This document shows positions 58,741-64,000 of a stretch of 64,000 nucleotides of DNA, one piece after another. The stretch spans positions 186,001 through 250,000 of the forward strand of contig QNQO01005880.1 in assembly GCA_003290165.1 (NCBI GenBank), given 5' to 3'. The notes below the pieces were generated by a model that saw only the letters and a program-made list of their open reading frames with translations, was not told the origin of the DNA and searched no databases. How positions within the stretch are numbered: the stretch's first letter is position 1; each line of letters starts with the position of its first letter. Source of the stretch: Berberis thunbergii (taxonomy: Eukaryota > Streptophyta > Magnoliopsida > Ranunculales > Berberidaceae). Position numbers and translations under genes: made by a program.

Positions 58741-60400
58741 CTTAGCATCCTTTTTAGAAAAAAGGCACTTCAGTGCTGCATGATCAGTAAAAATTATAAC
58801 TTGGGATCCTATAAGGTATGACCGAAATTTGACCAATGCAAAGACAATAGCGAGTAACTCCTTCTCCGTGGTGGAGTAATTAAGTTGTGCATCTTGTAGA
58901 GTCCTACTAGCATAATAGATAACATAGGGCTTTTTGTCCACCCGTTGTCCCAAGACAGCTCCAACCGTAAAATCAGAAGCATCACACATAAGCTCAAAAG
59001 GTAAATTCCAATTAGGTGGTTGGATGATTAGAGCTGAAGTCAACAATTGTTTAAGCTTTTCAAAGGCTTTCAAACAATCTTCATCAAAGACGAAGGCAGA
59101 GTCCTTAGCAAGTAATTTGCATAAAGGACGAGTAGCCTTGCTAAAATCCTTAATGAACCTACGGTAAAAACTAGCATGGCCTAGAAAATATCTAATGTCT
59201 TTCACCGTCTTCGGTGGTGGGAGACTCAAGATTAAATCAACTTTTGCTTTGTCAACTTCAATGCCCTTGTTAGAAATTATGTGCCCAAGAACTATACCTT
59301 GCCTAACCATAAAATGACATTTCTCCCAATTCAAGACAAGATTTTTCTCTTGACACGTCTTTAACACTAGGGTTAAATGATGCAAACACTCATCAAATGA
59401 ATCCCCAAACACGGAGAAATCATCCATGAACACCTCAAGAAACCTTTCAACCATATCCGAGAAAATACTAAGCATACACGTCTGAAAGGTGGTGGGTGCG
59501 TTACACAACCCAAAAGGCATTCTCCAATAAACAAAAGTCCCAAAAGGGCAAGTGAATGTAGTTTTCTCTTGATCCTCGGGTGCAATGGGGATTTGGTTAT
59601 AACCAGAATATCCATAAAGAAAACAATAATAATCATGTCCGGCTAACCTCTCAAGCAACTGATCGATAAAAGGGAGAGGAAAATGATCTTTCCTCGTGCC
59701 TGAGTTCAACTTACAGTAGTCAATACAAACTCGCCATCCAGTGGTCATGCGGGTAGGCACTAACTCATTCTTATCATTTGTGACTGCAGTTACCCCTGAT
59801 TTCTTCGGAACAACCTGAACTGGACTGACCCAAGAGCTATTCAAAATCGGGTAAATAATACCAACATCCAACAATTTGAGCATTTCGGCTCGGACAACCT
59901 CCTTAATATTAGGATTTAGTCTACATTGCATTTCACATGGAGTTTTGGCACTATCTTCCATATGAATATGATGCATGCAAACAGTTGGACTTATTCCTTT
60001 AATATCCGCTATAGTCCACCCAAGTGATGCCTTATGTTCTTTCAGAACGTTTAGCAATTTACTTTCCTGTTCAGCAATATCATCAGAACCTAAAAACTTG
60101 TACTTGAGGGTGTCAGGTAATGGTTTAAGGTCAAGCTTGGGTAACTTCTCAACCGAAGGGACGGGTTTTGACTCACGAAGTGGAAGGGGTTCAACTTTAG
60201 ACCTCCATGAATAACTAGGAACCATACTAGGGGATGCATCAAGCAAAACATTCATTTCCCTAATGGAATTATGAATATCAAAGTCTAAACCAGAATGAGT
60301 CAAACAAACAGTTAGGGGATCATCTAAGGCGGACTGCGGAAAGGAATTGTCCACCAAACTCTCAATCATGTCAACCTCATGGATGTCTTCGGGCTCGGGG
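58696..60400 (-). pseudogene. Athila reverse transcriptase and RNase H, catalytic aspartate lost
   Basis: A 557-codon open frame begins at 60369 (in-frame sequence reaches about 60400). Motifs are ILNSSWVSPVQVVPKKSG, TGWRVCIDYCKLNSGTRKDH, LERLAGHDYYCFLYGYSGYN, FGLCNAPTTFQTCML, EVFMDDFSVFG and LGHASFYRRFIKDFSK, then RNase H ([55 protein letters not shown]). Motif A in Athila reads FLDGYSGYNQ; here the aspartate codon is TAT (59614-59616), giving FLYGYSG. The FMDD box is intact. Loss of this metal-binding residue should abolish polymerisation although the frame is open. Confidence 0.9.
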
Positions 60401-60938
60401 GTTGTTGACTAACATTAAAAACGTTGAGTTTGACAGTCATGCTGCCAAATGACAATTTCATAATTCCATTCCTGCAGTTAATAATGGCATTGGATGTAGC
60501 CAAAAATGGTCGACCCAAAATGATTGGGATGTGACTCGAGGGATTGTGAACAGGTTGTGTATCAAGAACTATAAAGTCCACAGGATAATAGAATTTTTCA
60601 ACCTTGATAATCACATCCTCTATAACACCATGGGGGACTCTGACAGACCTATCTGCCAATTGCATCACTCTAGTCGGTTTTAACTCACCAAGACCTAATT
60701 GCTCATAAACAGAATATGGCAACAAATTAAGACTCGCCCCTAAATCCAATAATGCCTTATCTATCATATGGTCACCGATAATACAAGAAATAGTCGGACA
60801 ACCAGGATCCCTATACTTAGGCGGGGTTCTGTGTTGAATAATTGAGCTCACTTGCTCGGTGAGAAAGGTTCTCTTTTGCACATGTAACTTCCACTTCTGT
60901 GTGCAAAGATCCTTCAAAAATTTGGCGTAGCTAGGAAC
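60366..60938 (-). pseudogene. Athila aspartic protease region
   Basis: The minus frame reads VPSYAKFLKDLCTQKWKLHV, PTISCIIGDHMIDKALLDLG, ASLNLLPYSVYEQLGLGELK, HIPIILGRPFLATSNAIINC. DLGASLNLLP is the active-site DxGA motif and IILGRPFLAT the flap-side ILGR motif of retrotransposon proteases. It cleaves the Gag-Pol precursor. It is in frame with gag (separated by a TAA at 60939-60941 where glutamine is expected) and loses frame in a C run near 60405, before RT. Confidence 0.85.
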
Positions 60939-62702
60939 TTACTTGATAGCATCAAGTAATGGGATATTTATGTGGACTTGTCTAAAAATTTCCATTACAT
61001 CGGTTACATTTGTTCTTTTCTTTGCAGGAGCTAACCGTGATGGAAACGGGGCTCTAGGCAAGTAAGATCCTTGAGTGGGGTCAGAGTCAACATGAGCATC
61101 TGTAGAAGGCGAGGCTTTATCATCCTCCTTGTCAGATGGAGATGCAACATGTTTTGACTTAGACGTGGATGCACCAACACTCAAATTGGGCACTTGTACT
61201 CGATTGCCAACCTGTTTTCCACTCCTAAGGGTAGTAATAGATTTGACATCTTCATTGTAGGACTCAGATGTACAACCAACTGCGAATTGACCCTTTGGGT
61301 TTGGAACAGGTTGACTAGGAAATCTCCCTGGCTCTCCCTCAGAAGAAGACTGAGTAGTCTCACTCATAGCTATCTCAAGTCTTTGAGTCGTGGCTTTCAA
61401 CTCAAATATGTCCTTAGAATTCTGATCCATTATACTTGCTGAGCGCTGCAAAAACTGATTAATCGTTTCCTCTAAACTTGATGTGTTGGATGGATGAACT
61501 TGGTTATGGTGGGGCCTAACAGGTCCAGGGGCTTGAGGAGCCTGGGAAACAACAACAGGTCCCCCTTGGTGTGGGCCATGGGCCTAGGAGAGACTTGGAT
61601 GTTTGGCAAACCCTGAATGGTAATAGTTAGGTTGCAGATGATTGCCAGGTCGTCGTATCGCATTAAAAGCGTTGACTCGCTCAGCATAGTATGCAGGATA
61701 ATCGTTTTGCAAGTCACAATTAGCTATTCAATGACTAGGACTGGAACATGCAGCACATACTTCAGATGAAGCGTTTGCGGGAAGTGTAGGTTGAGTCAAA
61801 TTCAAGAGTGCATCTATCTTTTGAGTCATGGTCATAACAACCGTCTCTAACTTTGAGGCAGAAGGGGGTTGAACAGATGTATCTCTAACTTCATATATAC
61901 CACCCTTACGCCTATCAGACTCCTTTCTCAAATAATCCCATTGCTGAGAATTTTCAGAAAGCGTCTCAAACAATTCCCAAATTTCACTGACACTCATTTT
62001 CATTAATGACCCACCACTAGTGGCATCAATCATACGACGGTTTTGAGGGGTTAAACCGTCTTGGAAGTATTGAACTAGCCGCCACTTCTAGAATCCATGA
62101 TGGGGACACCTGACAATGAGCTCATTGAACCTTTCCCAACATTCATAGAAATGTTCACCCTCTTTTTGTTGAAAATTAGATAAATCTCGTCGGAGGGCAT
62201 TTGTTTTATGAACGCGGAAGTATTTTGTCAAGAACTTTCTTGATAACGCATCCCATGATGTGATGGATCCTATCTCTAATGCATTTAACCACGATTTTTC
62301 TTTGTCTTTCAGAGAAAAGGGAAATAACCTAAGACGGACCGAATCATCAGAAAAGTTTTGGTACTTCAGGGTAGCGCAGATGTCAAGAAATTCTTTGACA
62401 TGAAGATAAGGGTCCTCTTTCTCAAAACCATAAAAAGTGGGCAATAGATGAATAATAGATGGTTTGAGTTCAAAACTGTTTGCATTTGTCTCAGGTAAGA
62501 TAATGCAAGATGGAGTACTACTAGGAAGAGTGGCGAAGTAATCCTTAAAGGCATTCCCCTCAGCCATCTCAGTGGACAAGGATGATGAACCTAAATAGGT
62601 AATGGGGACTTCAACGAACTCTTCGAATTCTTGTCGAACAAGTCTACTCTTAGACGCAATCAGCAACCAATAAATGCACAAGAAACATGCCTCCCTAAGC
62701 AA
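60939..62702 (-). pseudogene. Athila gag, broken by in-frame stops
   Basis: One frame throughout: FELKPSIIHLLPTFYGFEKE, LRLFPFSLKDKEKSWLNALE, SITSWDALSRKFLTKYFRVH, GEHFYECWERFNELIVRCPH, then TAG at 62088-62090. It continues KWRLVQYFQDGLTPQNRRMI, a TGA near 61728, a TAG near 61574 and a TAA at 60939. The first two-thirds are the Athila Retrotrans_gag core; the rest is Pro/Ser-rich spacer (SQPVPNPKGQFA) before protease. An upstream Met at 62567 (MAEGNAFKDYF) is a plausible start. Gag builds the particle. Confidence 0.85.
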
Positions 62703-64000
62703 TCAACGTTTTTGAGGTAAATTATCTTTATATTTTTGGGGGACAATTATTTCTTATGTAATCTTTATGACAAAGCAATGGGTGCTACAAGTTGATCCTA
62801 AGAGTGTACACTTTACACCACAAAGTTCAAAATCAATAGGCTAGAGTTTTGTTTCAAAGAAACCGGATTATCGCACAAGAGAAGGAGGTCACAATGGTCC
62901 AATTAAGTACTTCCTTGTGCTACCGCTCTGTAAGCCAGTAGATGTGAGAACGATGTGACATTAGATTTACACTTGAGGCTTGTGTTCTTAACCAAAAACT
63001 ATTGGTTACACCAATTCTTTTTGTGGATCGTAGCTTACTTATGACTCAGCGTACCGGGTAAATTACCCTTGTGGTAGTGGCCTCTCGGAGTTCATTGAAT
63101 GATTAAACCCATCGTCACTTTTAGTTTGGTCAACACAAAAATTATTGGATTCACCTTGGTCTTGGTTGTCCTATGAACACCGTACCTAAAAAAATGGCTC
63201 TATCTAACTTGCTAATTGATTTTAATTATGTTTGGCTATTGGTTGCACACAGCTGGAGTGATGAGGTGGGGATATCAAGTCCCACCAGTTTCTATTTAGA
63301 AGCTGGTTCTGCTTATTATGAATTACTAAAGCTTAGCATCCACAATTACTAAAATTAAACGACCAATCACACAATTTCAAACAATTACACAAAGCACCCG
63401 AGTCGCTAATACGTTGCGTGTGATAGAAGTACTTACAGTGTGCGTATTCCGTTCTGCACAAAAAAAGTTAGCACAATTCAAAAAAATCGTCCGACTTCTT
63501 TTTATCCGTTTCACTCAACACACAAGCACATGCAAATAAATTTACTGGCCTTGGTCTTAGAAGTCGAATTTCTAAATCACAAGAAATTATTGGGTAACAA
63601 TTAAAACTGTTTCCCTATATTTTCTTTTGACTTAGAAAATTTAGGGTTTTTTTGTGATTAAACAAAATGAAAAATAGTAGAGTTTAAAAATTATTACACC
63701 ACACACTCGTAAAACGAGGTGAAAATAAAATTAAAACTCTCCTCACAAAATAAAAAAATAATAAAAACTTTGCTTGACGTTTGCAGGATCGTTCAATTTT
63801 CTCGAGAAGCGTGTAATCTGTAATATATGCTTCCTGCCCATTATTACCTGCAAAAATAAAAATAAAAAAGAAAAACAAGTATCAAAACTTCTAAGACTTA
63901 AAAGAAATAACTAAAAATAAAATCAAGCCTATCCTAAAAGCAAAAGTAATCTTATATCTGACCTAATTTTTTATTTTTTTATTAATTTTTTTTAACCTAA
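62703..64000. other. Athila leader or flanking sequence, no PBS seen
   Basis: AT-rich sequence upstream of gag. I looked for the primer-binding site and the LTR end (a TGGCGCC-type motif in minus orientation) and did not find them, so the 5' LTR probably lies beyond 64000 or has diverged. The only ORF (63684-63878) is low-complexity. Confidence 0.45.

Larger units (their letters stand above)
53188..64000 (-). mobile_element. Athila-type Ty3/gypsy LTR retrotransposon (5' part beyond window)
   Basis: On the minus strand, in order: leader (64000-62703), gag (62702 to about 60939), protease (60917-60366), RT/RNase H (60369-58696), integrase (58740-57323), a 2.1-kb non-coding stretch, a polypurine tract and the 3' LTR (55208-53188). 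Gag, RT and integrase sequences are of the Athila lineage (FELKPSIIHLLPTFYGFEKE, LERLAGHDYYCFL, EVFMDDFSVFG). No env-like ORF is visible between integrase and LTR. The 5' LTR and primer-binding site are not in the window. Coding defects show that it cannot move by itself. Confidence 0.9.

Overview
This is nuclear DNA from a flowering plant, most likely a eudicot. Plant gene families appear as intron-split pieces (SRS/SHI RING-like factor, VAL-type B3 factor, DUF789, MATE, RAD5-like SNF2, mitochondrial-type HSP90). The background is AT-rich and packed with plant LINEs, Ty3/gypsy elements (Athila and Tat-like) and CACTA DNA transposons. I cannot name the species. I see no clearly functional single-copy gene, no tRNA or rRNA gene and no CRISPR array; nearly every recognisable coding stretch is a transposon protein or a broken or captured piece of a host gene.

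Layout. 1-222: terminus of a CACTA-type element. 223 to ~6235: degraded LINE on the minus strand. ~6235-11400: Tat-like Ty3/gypsy relic on the plus strand, with gag, a tandem-repeat block, an antisense coiled-coil ORF and a 3' LTR but no pol. ~12300-14110: AT-rich and unassigned sequence, then an inverted piece of the same gypsy family. ~14270-21325: second LINE of the same clade, plus strand, 3' end intact. 21328-23318: DUF789 pseudogene cut by that LINE. 23657-23802: one MATE exon. 24588-25440: possible membrane-protein relic. 25740-25747: another CACTA-like terminus.

30492-53187 is a nest of CACTA elements of one family, marked by palindromic subterminal repeats built on AACGG / CCGTT. One element is complete (34553-44323, CAT target duplications). 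It encodes only a Transposase_24-type protein and carries captured pieces of a RAD5-like SNF2 gene, a VAL-like B3 gene and an unknown membrane protein. Two further termini (30492 and 47522) match its right end in reverse, so those elements run on the minus strand. Behind the first lie START-domain and DEAH-helicase fragments; behind the second lie endo-beta-mannosidase, SRS and HSP90 fragments. In all three elements the recognised fragments read in the element's own direction, toward the same kind of end.

53188-64000: a large Athila Ty3/gypsy element on the minus strand (3' LTR, integrase, RT/RNase H, protease, gag). Its 3' LTR abuts the HSP90 fragment, and its 5' LTR lies outside the window. 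It is dead: gag stops, two pol frameshifts and loss of a catalytic RT aspartate.

Overall the window records nested insertion (LINE into DUF789, LINEs and CACTA into CACTA, Athila next to captured HSP90) together with gene-fragment capture by a CACTA family. All family assignments were made by reading translations, without database searches.
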